Part shown: positions 1 to 11,840 of the stretch, piece after piece
Layout of the letters: each line of letters starts with the position of its first letter
How positions within the stretch are numbered: position 1 is the first letter of the stretch
Source of the DNA: Stichopus chloronotus
Taxonomy: Eukaryota; Echinodermata; Holothuroidea; Aspidochirotida; Stichopodidae
Reading direction: 5' to 3'
Length of the DNA: 64,000 nucleotides
Assembly: GCA_021234535.1 (NCBI GenBank)
Contig: CM037835.1
Span: 1,302,001-1,366,000 of the forward strand
The notes under the pieces: generated by a model
The model's database searches: none
What the model was told of the DNA's origin: nothing
What the model saw: the letters and a program-made list of their open reading frames with translations, nothing else
Program-made: the position numbers and the translations under genes

Positions 1-1110
1 TCACTGAGCTTTGATCTCCATGAAAAACGGTAGGGATAAGTGGACTATCAACAAACTACGTTTGAAGTTTCACATTCAATTGCTACGATACCTATCTTAA
101 GATTTTTTTCAGACTTTCACCTCTGGTGACCTCAAATGACCTTTGACCTCCATGGAAAGTAAGATGGATCATGTACTTACAACAGAAAACCCTAAAGTCA
201 AGTTTGCACTTCCAGAAATTTTTCCCTTGCTGAAAAACCATGTCTACAATGTTTTCAAACTATGACTTCTATTGACCTTACATGACCTGTGACCTCCTTA
301 AAAAATGGCAGAGATCATATACTTATTAAGAGTTCCCTATGTTAACCATTTGAAGCTCCAACAACATTCAGTTGCTGAGATATCTTCCTTCATAGATTTT
401 CAGAATTTTTCTCTGTTGACCTCCATGAAAAAAAAACCATAGCTACAGTAACAATGGACAAACAACACATCAAGTGTGAAGTTTCAGCAACTTTCCCTTA
501 TTGGGATACCCTGTTTACAAGTTTTCAAACTATGACCTCTATACACCTCACATGATCCTTGACCTCCGTAAAAGAGACAGAATTTATCTACTTATCATGG
601 GCTACCAATGCGACCAGTATGAAGTTCTAGGAACATTAACTTGCTGAGACAACTTACTTTTTAAATTTTTAAATTTCAGACTTTCATTTCTGGTGACAAT
701 AAATGACCTTTGACCGCCATGAATCACAATAGGGATCATCTGCTGACAATGGGCAACCAACATATCAAGTTTGAAGTTTCAGAAATTGAAATTTCCCTCA
801 TTGAGATACAATGTTTACTCTGTTTCACGCTATGACCTCTCTTGACCTCACATAACCTTTGACTTCCATAAAAAGACAGAAATTATCTACTCATCAAGGA
901 ATACTTATGTGACAGGTATGAAGTTCCAGCAACATTCAGTTGTTGAGATATTTCTTTTAGTAGGTTTTAATACTTTAAGCTCTGGTGACCTCAAATGATC
1001 TCTGAACTTCATGAAAAAACAATAGGAATCATCTACTACTTACAATGGACTTATCTCTACACCAACTTTGAAGTTCGGACACCATTGTCTTCTTGAGATA
1101 TCGTGTCTAC
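1..1110 (+). repeat. Tandem family with nuclear-receptor half-sites, A/B units of about 150 bp
   Basis: Two alternating units, one with 'tgacctcaaatgacctttgacctccatg' (split here as tgacctcaaatgacc and tttgacctccatg) and one with 'tgacctcacataacctttgacctccataaaa', recur near 127, 265, 410, 540, 690, 840 and 985. Each contains tgacct words. The copy at 137-149 is a perfect direct repeat with one-base spacing. Unit similarity is about 70 percent by eye. Confidence 0.85.
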
Positions 1111-1130
1111 AAACCAAGGCGTCACATACG

Positions 1131-1166
1131 CACACACACACGCACGAACACACAAACAGAACCACA
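1131..1166. repeat. CA-rich simple repeat
   Basis: cacacacacacgcacgaacac: an imperfect CA tract that gives a Cys/Val-rich frame on the minus strand. Confidence 0.85.
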
Positions 1167-1189
1167 CACGACATCATGACCGCATAAGC

Positions 1190-2305
1190 CGTGTTCCCAT
1201 TTGAGTGAGCGCGGTGGATCATGGTTTTATTGCATCGAGTGGTGTCGAATAAACTTGATCCAGAACCGCGTTCCCATTTGAGTGAGCGCGGTAGATCAAC
1301 ATGTTATATGAACACATTGCGTAAGCACGAAAAGGTCACCAACGATACAAGTCGGATATCGCACACTAGCACTGTATCACAAAAATGTACATGTGCGCGT
1401 GTTGCTAACTGCATGCACACTACAACAGCAGCATAGTATTGGTCATATCATAATTTTGCAGCTTAGCACTAACTTTGGGCCCACTTCCACGAGGTACTGA
1501 GGAGCGTGAGGTATTAACACATGTCAATAACGTCGTTTGTTTTTTAATATGGAGGTAAACATTGCTGGTTTGGCAAGTTTGCTCGTGCTTCTATCTCAGT
1601 TAAGAGTTTATTACATCAAAGGCAGTTGACCACTTGACGAATGTTGCTACTTGTTGCAATAAACTGCCATTCGGCAGTTTATATACACTTTATGTCAGTG
1701 GTTCAATTTATCGGTGACAGAGCAGATGTAAGAAGAAATTGTTTTAAAAAGCAACATACCGAAAATAAGTCAACGAACAGACCAAATTTCTTATAAATTA
1801 TCAGGGCGAAACTTTAAAATCTGTACCATATGAACGTGCTCGCTAGCTCTTTTAATTATACCTGATACCTTGTCCGATTGTTACCGATTCTAAATTAGTA
1901 CCATTATCAGAATTGCAGTAACTTATCCCCTTCTCGGTCAATCGGTAGAGAAATACAGGCAGAAAATGTGCGCTGTACATGTACGCTACACTACTGCACT
2001 ATGGTGTATACACTTGCCCTACTAGCGACGTGCCCAGCGAGGCTTAAGTTAGAACTAATTACCTGCGTTTGCCACCGGAAAGCAAATGCATGCCGGGAAG
2101 GAATAAACCGGAGATCCAGGGTCACTTGATCTAGCGATGTGTTCCCATTACGAACTTTGATCCAGCGCGGTCGATCTGATCTACCCCGATGGGTGCATCA
2201 AAATCGGTGGATCTTGATCTTGAGTGAGAGTTGTTGATCCGCGTTCCCATTAGAGTTTGATCTAGCGCGGTAGATCTTGATCCACTGCGCTCACTCAAAT
2301 GGCAA
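1190..2305. mobile_element. Element bounded by inverted gttcccatt/gcgcggt motifs
   Basis: ccatttgagtgagcgcggt followed by (g/a)gatca occurs at about 1197 and 1272, and its reverse complement (tgatccactgcgctcactcaaatgg) ends near 2302. Related words gttcccatta and gcgcggt.gatc recur at about 2141 and 2240. Repeated subterminal motifs in inverted orientation suggest a non-autonomous DNA transposon about 1.1 kb long. I could not fix a target duplication, and no transposase frame is present. Confidence 0.5.
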
Positions 2306-3080
2306 GGAATCAAAAGATAGTATGTTTAAAACCAATATCTGTGAACACAGAGTGATAGATTATTCAAAATAGGAAAGGTACTAGAGCAGTGGTTTTCTTT
2401 GCAAGAAATAAGTTTCTCTCAAATAGAAATCCAGTTATATGTTGTTCAAGAATAATTTGTTCACCCAAACTTTCAAAAACTCGATACACTTCCCATAACT
2501 CATCTTACGCATCATGCTTTGAGAAAAAGAAGCATTTTTTAATATTCTTTGATGAGTCTGAATACAATGTTAACAAAGCTATGTCCTTTGTATGTCATGA
2601 CAGTGCATTGCAAACGCCTTGCTTTTTCTCTGAAGGTATTAATGTAGTTGGCACGTTAAAGAGATCATAACTAGTAGTAAATTAAAAGAGAAAACAAAAA
2701 TTTTAATTTAATCAAAAATCGCACAGATCAAAGAAAGAAGGATTCAATACAGTATTTTACAGTTTAGGGAATTTTTAAATTAAAGCTAGCGGGTCATTTT
2801 CGATCCGTCCTGATTTCTTAGCTGTGACAACGTTCTTTTCTTGGATTTTGTTTGATTTGTAGGCTGTTTCTGCTATTGCAGTATATATTATCCGCTGTAA
2901 CCTCTAGGCTCATAGTAAACTATTAATTCCTAAACCATCCGTTCAGTATGCTACTTCAGACTTTCCTGCTCTTGATTCCAGCGGAAATCCAAACAAACTA
3001 TTAAGGAATCGCAACATTGCCAACATTCCACTTGTCAATAACCATAACCCCCCCCCCAAAAAAAACAAAAAAAAACGTGC
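2306..3080. other. Nothing recognised
   Basis: AT-rich sequence with a short C run (3049-3057). One 93-codon open frame (2389-2670) has no domain or splice support. Confidence 0.55.
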
Positions 3081-3084
3081 TATT

Positions 3085-3245
3085 GCACTATACTATGGTA
3101 AGTATATTATGGTAAGCATACCGTGTTCACTATACCATAATATCGCTACATCACGGTCACTATAAAATGGTGAAGTGTTATAATGTGGTCTCTCTATTGT
3201 TGTCACTATATCACGGCCACTGTAATGACTTTGTATCATGGTCAC
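3085..3245. repeat. Degenerate cactatatcacggtcac repeats
   Basis: cactatactatggtaag, cactataccataatatcg, tcacggtcactataaa, cactatatcacggccact and tcatggtcac are spaced 25-40 bp apart. Strongly diverged. Confidence 0.5.
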
Positions 3246-3469
3246 AGACGGTGCAATTGTGGGAATTATCACATCTGTCCGGACCTTCCCTGCATGAAAT
3301 GACTAGTCATTGATTTACAACTTACTGACCATTACAGTTACCCTATGATTGTAATGTGATCATAATGTAAAATACGGAATATACTTATATGTACAACATG
3401 CACCGTAGACACAACATAACGTCAGCAATGTCTACCACTGTTGTTGATTTTTTTTTTACTCATGATGTG

Positions 3470-3600
3470 GGTCAAATAAATCGATTAAATAAAATATCTC
3501 GATTTTAATCAACTAAATCGACTTCAATCATGATTTTTGATAAAAATCATGATTTTAATTGGCTTAATTACAATCAAACAACCCTGATTACAGTTTTGCA
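3470..3600. repeat. atgattt dispersed repeat, copy 1
   Basis: Contains the hairpin atgattttt-gat-aaaaatcat and several aatcgat/taaatcga words. Same vocabulary as 26795-26870. Confidence 0.6.
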
Positions 3601-4265
3601 ATAATCTTCAGTCTCAATTAATTTTTAAATTTATCGAGCGAATGCGTCCAGTCCAATACATGTGCATACACATCATTCTATCTTATTTTGCTTTCCTTTT
3701 TTTTTCTTGTTGTTGTGCAACAATTTTTCAAGCACCATGACTCTCAGTAGATCGATGTGGTTCACTTTAATGTCTAGTTTACTGATACATACAACTCAAG
3801 TAAATTTGTCACATAAATCTTGGTATATGACAAATAACATATATACATTATAGATACTCAAATTTCCTCTTCTGCCTATGTAATATGTTATAGGTTCATT
3901 TGCTTATGTTTACGTAAACTATTTATGCTTTCCTGGCGTTGTTTGTGATAAGGAACGAGACAATTCGTCGATACTGCAATCCAAATAATGATGATACTAA
4001 TAATGAAAATAATAATAGCAACAATGATCAGGTTTTATCCATAAAGCCGGGCGTGATGACTGATTGTACATTTATTGTATCCATGTGTACCTACGTGTCC
4101 ATATTATCCGTCACTAGAAGTTGGCTTTCACAACAAAGTAATTCTCCTTATACCATGATCTGAAATTAGGTCTACTACCCGTTGAGACACTTCCATCTAT
4201 GCATCATCACTTCCATACTTGCATTCACTGTTACAGACTCAAATCTAACGCGACGAAATTCACTT
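3601..4265. other. Nothing recognised
   Basis: AT-rich. If the minus-strand exon at 4268-4298 is real, this is its first intron; no second exon was recognised. Confidence 0.5.
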
Positions 4266-4267
4266 AC

Positions 4268-4298
4268 CGAGCGAGCGACCTACACTTGCGGCAGACAT
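4268..4298 (-). CDS. Candidate first coding exon of a minus-strand gene (partial)
   Basis: On the minus strand, aagaaaATGTCTGCCGC reads MSAASVGRSL and runs into a full-consensus donor g|gtaagtg after 31 nt (phase 1). The start context (A at -3) is good, and the upstream 500 bp on that strand (4300-4850) is richer in CpG than the rest of the window, as expected near a promoter. The peptide, with Ser/Arg and no acids, could begin a mitochondrial presequence, but that is a guess. No downstream exon was recognised before the window edge, so the gene, if real, has a large intron or continues outside. Confidence 0.3.
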
Positions 4299-5180
4299 TT
4301 TCTTGCTTTTGTTTTTGTTCCCGCCGTCGTTCTTGACTGAAGGAATTTACGATAGCCAAGGATACCGTCTCCAGTCCATTAACGGGAAGCTATGCAGTAT
4401 GATGCTTAGGACACCGCTCATAGCACTGATGTTTGGTAACACCGAACAAAGTGTCTCCCCTTGAAATCATTCCGTCGGAATCGGATAAACCCAGGGAAAA
4501 GAAATGTCGGAATATACTGACCACAATCAAAGGTACTGTGTTCAATGTCTGTTCACAAGTTTTGTTGCTGAATAATTCGCCTAGCGATGATCTCTCGTTA
4601 ATATTCTAAATTGATTCCAATCTATTCTGTGCGTGAGAGGAGGCCGTATAATCCGTGAATATTACTCTCACTTCTGTGGGTCTAACGTACACACACGTAC
4701 GGATTAACCACGAATCCGTCAGACCGGCTTCTCGGTTTTGGCTTTCACCTCTGGTCACTGACTGAGTACGACCGAGGCAAGGAATAAAGAAATAATAATA
4801 AAATTACACTGCGCGTGCGTGAAAAATAAAATTCCGTCTCGCCGTCAAAACTGAAGAAGGCCAGATGTTCATTGCAATTTTGTGTAAAACTATGTCTATA
4901 CGGAGTTAACACGGTGACTTCAGGCAATTGTCGAAGTATTATCTCCACGATACGATCTACTGAAAGTTTCACTGTTTTATGATCTATTTCCTGTATAGGA
5001 TGCGGTTAAAGTTCCGTTGGAATCGGAACTACATAAGAAAATGCAAAGAAAATAAAAATGATCACTTCGGGGAAGTTATGTGAATGATTTCAAAACGCAA
5101 ATTAACCAGAAAATCGATTAACTTTGCGATTCCTTCCCAATATTCCTGAAAATCAAAGGATAATACATACCAATTTTTAA
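4299..5180. other. CpG-richer stretch upstream of the candidate exon
   Basis: Contains words such as gcgcgtgcgtg, cccgccgtcg and ccgtctcgccgtc, unlike the AT-rich flanks. A 75-codon minus-strand frame (4745-4972) has no recognisable domain and may be 5' UTR or chance. A promoter role is inference. Confidence 0.35.
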
Positions 5181-5189
5181 GTTTAAAAC

Positions 5190-5700
5190 ACCTAACCCAT
5201 ACTGGGGTACTGTGTTTACAACGTTTTAAAACTATGATTTCTACTGACCTCACATAACCTCTGACCTCCATAAAAAATGGCAGAGAGCATCTACTCATCA
5301 AGAGCTTACAATGTTAAGATTTTGAAGATGAAGCAACATTCACCTCCAGAAAATTAACCTCTCGTGACCTCAAATGACCTTTAACCTTCATGAAAAACTA
5401 TAGGGATTACCTACTTGTAATGGACAAGCTACACATCCGGTTGAAGTCTCAGCAACTTTCCTTATTAAGATACTGTGTTCACAAGGTTTCAAATTGTGAC
5501 CCCTATTGACCTCAAATGACCTTTGACCTACATAATAATGACAGATCATCTTCTCATCAAGTGCTATAAGTGTCAACAGTTTGAAGCAGCTGAGATTCCT
5601 TAGGCTCTGGTGACCTTAAATAAACGTTGACCTTCATAAAGTAATAGGAATAATCTCCTCACAATGTACTACCAGTATACCAACTTTGAAGTTCCAAGCA
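5190..5700 (+). repeat. Half-site tandem repeat family, second block
   Basis: Three to four units like those at 1-1110. tgacctcacataacctctga at 5244, tgacctcaaatgacctttaa at 5363 and tgacctcaaatgacctttga at 5507 are each followed by cct(c/a)cat and an A-rich tract. 5517-5529 is a perfect one-base-spaced direct repeat of tgacct. Confidence 0.85.
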
Positions 5701-6177
5701 CGTGTTTGTAACAATAACAGAAATTCAGTAAGACAGGTACCGGTATACAAACAACTTTACAATCAACAACAGTAAGCAGAGTCAAATTAGCATTAACGCT
5801 TAATTAAATGAAGATGACTCGTTATACTGTGATTATAATATGCATTTACTGTCTCTGTCCCACTAGCCTGTGCCACCATATCATTGGCTTTATAAATTTT
5901 GAATATTCAGTAATGACAAGAAGAGAATCGAATATTTAAAATCAACTATAGTCAGCTTGAATGCAAGTGTCCTTTCTTATTTTGAGAATTACAATTGGCT
6001 GTTGATAGTAACTTTTTCCGTCCCTAATTCATTCCGGATATTCCTGTCATTTTCATCCCCCTTTCGATTGTCCTCGGTCATGCAACATGTTTGTCCCCCT
6101 CCCCTTCCCATCCGGGCATTTCCTTCAGAGATGCATCTATAAGGCGTTTACAATGAATCAATATGGCAAACAAAGAA
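5701..6177. other. Nothing recognised
   Basis: AT-rich sequence without exon, RNA or repeat signal. Confidence 0.55.
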
Positions 6178-6460
6178 ATCATTGTTAAACTATTCAAGAG
6201 CAGTCAATAAACATCTACAAAAGCTTATTTCCTCAAAACATTATACATGAGTCACTAAAGATGGATCAGTTGAATTATTGATAGTTTGGATGAACAAATC
6301 ATTCTTGAGCAACAAATGGGCCTTAACTAAATTCCTGTCTGCAGTGAGAAATTTATTTCATGAAAAGATTACCGCCAGTTCCTTATTTTGAATAATCTGT
6401 CATTCCGTGTCCAGTGAGGGACAAATATTGGTTTAAAAATATGGTTTTCTTCTGTAAACC
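6178..6460 (+). repeat. Dispersed repeat shared with 37950-38240
   Basis: The partner of the copy near 38 kb, same orientation. Shared blocks include cattgttaaact, aaagcttatttcctcaaaac, ttggatgaacaaatca and tattttgaataatctgt. Confidence 0.75.
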
Positions 6461-7620
6461 CTCTAAACTTTATCTTTACGTCTAACAACGTTAAAGTGGA
6501 ATAAAGCGTATATAACTATACATTACTCAATTACATAGAGTACCACTGTCAAGTTATTAAAACATTTATCTTTCAGTGAAAAAAATTAAAACGGTCGAGT
6601 CGGGGTCACAACACCCATTTTAAAGACTTTGACCGAACTGATGATGACAATACGTTATAAAATGAAACTCACCATCATCGACTCACGTAGCTGGTCAAAT
6701 TAATATATCACCAAACTAACATCAAACTGTAATCTTCATGTTACCCTCGCCACAAACCTTGACTTCAAATTCGCAGACCACAAACCTATATCCACGATAT
6801 ATGTGAGAGATTGACATTATCATGACAAGTGACAGGAAGCCACTTGCCTTTCAATATAACACGTATCTGTTGATCTTGGACGATCTGTCTTTGCCAAAGT
6901 TCTGTCTTATCAAGTTGTTCATATCCTTTCTTTATTAAAAGGAGGAAATTAAAGAATGAATGTCAAACATATATATTTAACAACAATATTTGAGTGTTAT
7001 GGTACTGCAGTGTCTATAGCGTTTAGCTTACAGTATAGGTATTCCCTTCCTTTTCATAATTCATTTACGTTATGCATACTGCGGTCATACACAGAGAGAT
7101 AGATTGAGGTTAATTGAAAACAATAATATTTACATCACACTCAAAACATCAATATGCTGTAGCAGTAGTTGATAAAAACAAATCAATAATCAGGTCACGG
7201 CAATCAAGAGGAAATAAATGAAAGCGAGGATTGAAAGATCATCAGGAAAATGTAAGACTCCTCCAGTGTGGTCCTTACATAGAGATACACAATGGTGTCA
7301 GTCCGTGGTCAGGGGTAAGGGGGGGGGGGGGGAATTTGCTTTGGAATTTATAACTTTATAGTAACAGTGAAGTGATTATTCAACAAGGACAAAGGATATT
7401 TTTGACAAATTTACGTACTGGATCGCACAAAATCGGTCACTGCACAGATTAATTTTCAGCATAACAGATTTCTATCAAGCAGGGTCTAACGATTTTTCTG
7501 TTTTTCTCTCCGGGTGGGGGGGGGGTCCTCTTGTCATTATGACAGGGCATGTCAGCCGCGTGTTCAGAGCTTTCAGCGGGGACCGTCTTGCCTTAACGCG
7601 AATCCTTATGAGAGCACCGA
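6461..7620. other. Nothing recognised apart from G runs
   Basis: Contains G14 at 7319-7332 and a G9 at 7517. No coding or RNA signal. Confidence 0.55.
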
Positions 7621-7623
7621 GTG

Positions 7624-8190
7624 TTAAAGGATGGTCCAGCCACCAAATGTAGCGTAAATAAATTGAAGAGTAAGTAAATCTGACCAGTATAGTGAATTTT
7701 TCATTCAATTTCCCTTGTGTGGTTCCCGAGATATGAGCAGTTGAAGTTGCCGAATTTGCTACCAAAAGTTAATTTGAAGCAAGCAGTGGAGATGTCATCT
7801 CCCCACGTTGATAAAGGATTTGAAGTTTTTCTTTAAACTTTACACCAAATTTAATTCTTCAATATCTAGTGCTATCATAATGTGAATGTATGAGGGCTAT
7901 GAGAGTTTTGGGACCTTCACACAACCAGTACTTAAGGTGACTACCCCTTGATTTCAAGGTTGAAAAAATAAATTAAATAGTGAAGAAAACAGAAGACTCT
8001 TCAGCAAAGTGAGGAGATGATGTCATTTCTGCTTGCTTCAAGTTCATAGCTGGTAGCAAAGTGGGTAATTTGAACAGATAATATCTGAAGAACCAGACAT
8101 GGGAACTGAATGGAAGTTTCACCAAAATGGTAAGATTGCCTTTCTCTTAAACATATCAAAGCTAAATTTGTGGCTGGACTATCCTTTTAA
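7624..8190. mobile_element. Fold-back MITE, about 559 bp, with TTAA flanks
   Basis: TTAA at 7624-7627 and 8187-8190. Ends are inverted: left aggatggtccagccacc, right (reverse complement) aaggatagtccagccac. The arms stay similar for about 180 bp each (e.g. aatttgctacca, ttgaagcaagcag and gacatcatctcc against their complements), leaving a loop near 7800-7990. The TTAA target suggests a Kolobok- or piggyBac-type non-autonomous element. The 96-codon minus frame here is not a gene. Confidence 0.8.
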
Positions 8191-8204
8191 GGACCATCTG
8201 AGTT

Positions 8205-8400
8205 GAGCGCCATGAACCATTAGTTGGCGCGGAGCATAAAATGGGCGCGACCACCTTTGGCTTTACAAAGCCCCCAGGGAGCTTGAGTTGACGCTTCCAG
8301 GGTGTCCTAAGTTGCATGTACCCAGCCTTGGAGTAGGGTTCTTGTATCTGTCATTTCTCAGTTAATGAGAAAAACATCAATCTATGAAAAGATAGTAAAC
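8205..8400 (+). repeat. Interspersed repeat, copy 1 (pair with 10120-10320)
   Basis: Shares gcgcc.cca...ttggcgc.gagc, the exact tgcatgtacccagccttg, and the ending atttctcagtt/aatt, aatgaga.aaa.atcaatct with the copy near 10.2 kb. Direct orientation; the type of element is unknown. Confidence 0.75.
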
Positions 8401-10119
8401 TAATAACATGGATTGCTTCTATCTAGAATATTTTCTCCTATGTACGAAAGCCTATGACGGCCAAACGACAATTTATTTTCAATACGGAATTCCAATTTAA
8501 TAATCCGTTATTACCCATTACCCGTTACCCATTATTAATCCGTAATTACGGCAGTATACAATAAAGTGATGACAATGGATGTACATAGTGTGCTTAGAAT
8601 TCGCCATTACTTTCTTTTGGGTTAGAGAGTGAAATAAGAACAAACCTCTACATATGATTAGACAATATTAATTCATAACAATAGTAATAACTAATTTAAG
8701 TGAACGGCATCTGAAAAGACATTGGTTTCAACCGACTTTGTACAACCATGGAGCTATAACGATGGTAACAGAGTTTCAAGAGTCATTTGATAAAACGAAA
8801 TTAATCTGTAATTACTTACTTTGTAATTACCAATTATTGTCATATTTATTATATTTCTTATACCTAAAAATATACCGTAACACTATGGTTAATTTAAGTA
8901 AGCTGAATCTGTTCAGCTTAACTTTTGACCAGTCTCAGGTTAACTTTGACCAGTTCAGGAATTTCCTGTCTCCATAGAATAATTAGAAAAATGTTGAGGT
9001 CAGCCCTAATTAAGGCTTAATGTCGAAGAAAAGGATCGGCTTTTTTGCGGGGGAGGGGTGGCATATATACAGGGATATTTAACATTTATTAAACTTATAG
9101 AGACCTATAATACATCGATGCACTGACGAGAAGCCGTATGAAATTAAATTTGCTTGGACAGATCAGGTGGGGGGACATTTGATAATCTGTCCTCCTCCTT
9201 TCTATGAGAGCCACCCACCGATTGAGTGTCATGCTTGGGATACGTCCTAGAAAAAAGTACGTGAAAACAATGACTTATGAAATATTGCAAGGATATGTTT
9301 CAGTTCTAAGTTGAGTCTTCACATTGAGTTAATGTAGATAAGTTTGTGATAATTTTCTAAGTTAGACTACAACCACAATGCTTGTAATAAACATAATTAG
9401 TCACGTTTCTACATTCATTATTAGTGGAAACTATCACAAAACGTGAACGTTTGACTCTGAAGTGTACTGGCCCCATGCTCATAAAATCGTTCTAACGGTA
9501 AAATGTGTCTGGTCACAAAATATAAAAAAGAAATTGAATAAGTAATTCATTTATGTTCATTTGCATGTGACGCATTGTAATCATCCCATATAGTTTGGAC
9601 ATTTGTAATGAGTATCTGTTAATCATAAATCGAAAAAAAAAGTTTAAAAAAAGTTTCGATCAACGTGCTTGGATTGGAATTGTATCATTCATTTGAATAG
9701 TGATGTGCGTACGTGCATTGGCACTGCTAACGAGGTCTAATGAACGTTCGGACTGGCGGTGGGACATGATGTAAAGCGTAGATACCGAACATTTTGTGGA
9801 GATGAGAGGTTGCTTGCACGGGCAAAGCAAGAATTTTTTTTTTCTTTGTGAGAGGCAACATCGACTCATCGTCCCTGTGTTGACCGCCGGGGAGGGGTAT
9901 AAGGGAAGGAGTGTTGTTCTTCCAAGGCTTGAGCCAGGTTTTAAAATGAGTCAGTCCTCAGATATGCCTAGGAGGAATAAGAAGTCTAAGAGAATGGTCC
10001 CGTCCCTTTGGCTAAAAAGGATTAAGTTTGCCCTTTTTACAGGGTCAACTGATGGTGCAAAATTGACTCTTTTTGACACATGCACCCATGAACCTAAACT
10101 TAACTTGTAAAACAGTAAT
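8401..10119. other. Nothing firmly recognised
   Basis: Has a tattacccattacccgttacc run at 8507-8530 and otherwise AT-rich sequence. The 104-codon frame at 9796-10110 has no family signature and runs toward the second interspersed repeat. Confidence 0.5.
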
Positions 10120-10320
10120 GGAGGCGAAAGAGTGCCGCCAGAACTATCTAAGCGGAGCGCCACCATTGGCGCAGAGCGTACAAGAAACTTTCTGCCTTTT
10201 CACGCCATCCAGATGGCACTTTTTGAGTGTTCCGAGATGCATGTACCCAGCCTTGAAATATAGGGATCTCAAGCCTGCAATTTCTCAATTAGGTTCAATG
10301 AGATAAAAATCAATCTGAGA
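10120..10320 (+). repeat. Interspersed repeat, copy 2 (pair with 8205-8400)
   Basis: Direct-orientation partner with the same tgcatgtacccagccttg core and the same tail words; about 70 percent by eye. Confidence 0.75.
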
Positions 10321-11060
10321 AAAATTGTAATACGTATAGCAAATGGGTTGAGATTATACAAAAATCATAATGAACTATTCATCCTGTATTATTTATTCTT
10401 GGAACAATTGGCAAATAGTAGGGGGAAGGGAGTGTTGCACATACCTTTGGTCCCCCTTTTTCATTGTTTATAAATAACCCATTTTAAGCTGGAAAATAAC
10501 AATGAAAATTCGGGGTAACGTAGGCGGTTGAACATCATCTAAGGCAAAGAAGCGACGCAAAACCTTAGTTGCATGCACCCGTAGTGAAACATTTCCAACT
10601 TAAAAAATAAATGAAAATAACGTAATTTTTAGTGGTAGAAACGACGTACTTTTAAATAGTAATATGACAGAATATTGGTTTTAATTGAAAATAGCTTTAG
10701 TTGGCATTGACAACCAACACTTTTGGTGGATTTATACATTGGTTTGTTTTTTAATTCAGCTTTAGGGTTGGGAAAAATTGAAGAACACTGTTTCTAGAAT
10801 CCATCACATCATTTATATCCAAAGTTTTGATCGACAGTTCGGGGAGGCGTACGTATTGACAATGCGTTCTGCGTGAAATAAATATACCACTGAGGATTCC
10901 ATCCGATAGTCACATACTAGTCTGTACTGGGTATGTGTAACCGGCTCATGTATGGCAAATCGAAACCACAAATCAACGATTTCACATCTTCACTGCGAAC
11001 ACCTTGTTTCAATTGTGTTGTTAATCTGTTTCGTCTTAGTTTTCAATGTTGAAAGAGATC
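10321..11060. other. Nothing recognised
   Basis: AT-rich sequence without exon, RNA or clear repeat structure. Confidence 0.55.
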
Positions 11061-11089
11061 ACACTCGTGAAGTCCGGTAATTTCTCACT

Positions 11090-11289
11090 TGAGTCCCCCT
11101 ACCCCTCAGTTTAGGTCTACCATGCAGTTCTCCCCAACTCTGCAACTTATCATCCCTCCCTCCCCTTTTCGTTTTTTTTTTTTTTGTTTTGCTCCCCCTA
11201 TGTTTTTCAATATCATCCATCGCTTCCCCAATAGTTCTTTGGAGGGGGGACAGTCTGACCCCTCCCCTTCCCAGCTGGCTACGCCACTG
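11090..11289 (-). mobile_element. Probable truncated hAT-like element, one terminus visible
   Basis: The minus strand starts ccagtggcgtagccagctgg at 11289 and continues into ggggaggggtcagac and G-rich sequence, a common terminus of hAT-type MITEs. The body is C-rich on plus with a T13 tract. No matching second terminus or 8-bp duplication was found, so it is truncated or decayed. Confidence 0.5.
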
Positions 11290-11469
11290 GTTCCTTGTAA
11301 AATAGTGCCTCGACAATTTGACAAATTTTTCCAAGGTGTCGAGTTAGCGCAAGTCGGCATTGATAATCTTGTCGAGACAGTCTTATCTTGTATTCTTGTC
11401 AATAATTTTTTCGAGATAGCAAAGTACACATGCAGTCAACATCTTAGCAATTAGGCCCACGGAGTCCTT

Positions 11470-11840
11470 AAATGAAAATTATTCTGACCATGAGATAAGC
11501 CTGCCTGGATATAAAACAATCCCCAGAGACCGGGGTTATAGAGAAGCATATATTCATAACAATACAGGAAAATACAATACATATTTAAAAGGAAAAACAT
11601 TTGGTTATAGTAACCTATATGAATCTCTTAATGGTCATAGGCTACCCTTCTTACATGAGAGATATGTTTAATATGACTCTATATTCAGTATCCTACGGTC
11701 AACTTCCTCGCAAACTATATACTTATCCGCGGGAGCAGGCGTGGTTCTCTTATATTGGAGCAAAAGAATGGAACCATCTTCCCAACAACATTAAGAGTGC
11801 TACCGTGCTTAATAGCTCTAATCAAAACAATTTATGATAT
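11470..11840 (+). pseudogene. Non-LTR retrotransposon (LINE) remnant, internally deleted
   Basis: The first part reads SDHEISLPGYKTIPRDRGYR, matching the endonuclease pattern seisl.GY.lir.DR. Further on, in another frame, the sequence reads GYPSYMRDMF and then AWFSYIGAKEWNHLPNNIKS, matching the C-terminal part of many LINE ORF2 proteins (sf.y.gaklWN.LP..ik). The catalytic reverse transcriptase core between them is missing, and frames are broken. A dead, deleted copy. Confidence 0.75.
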
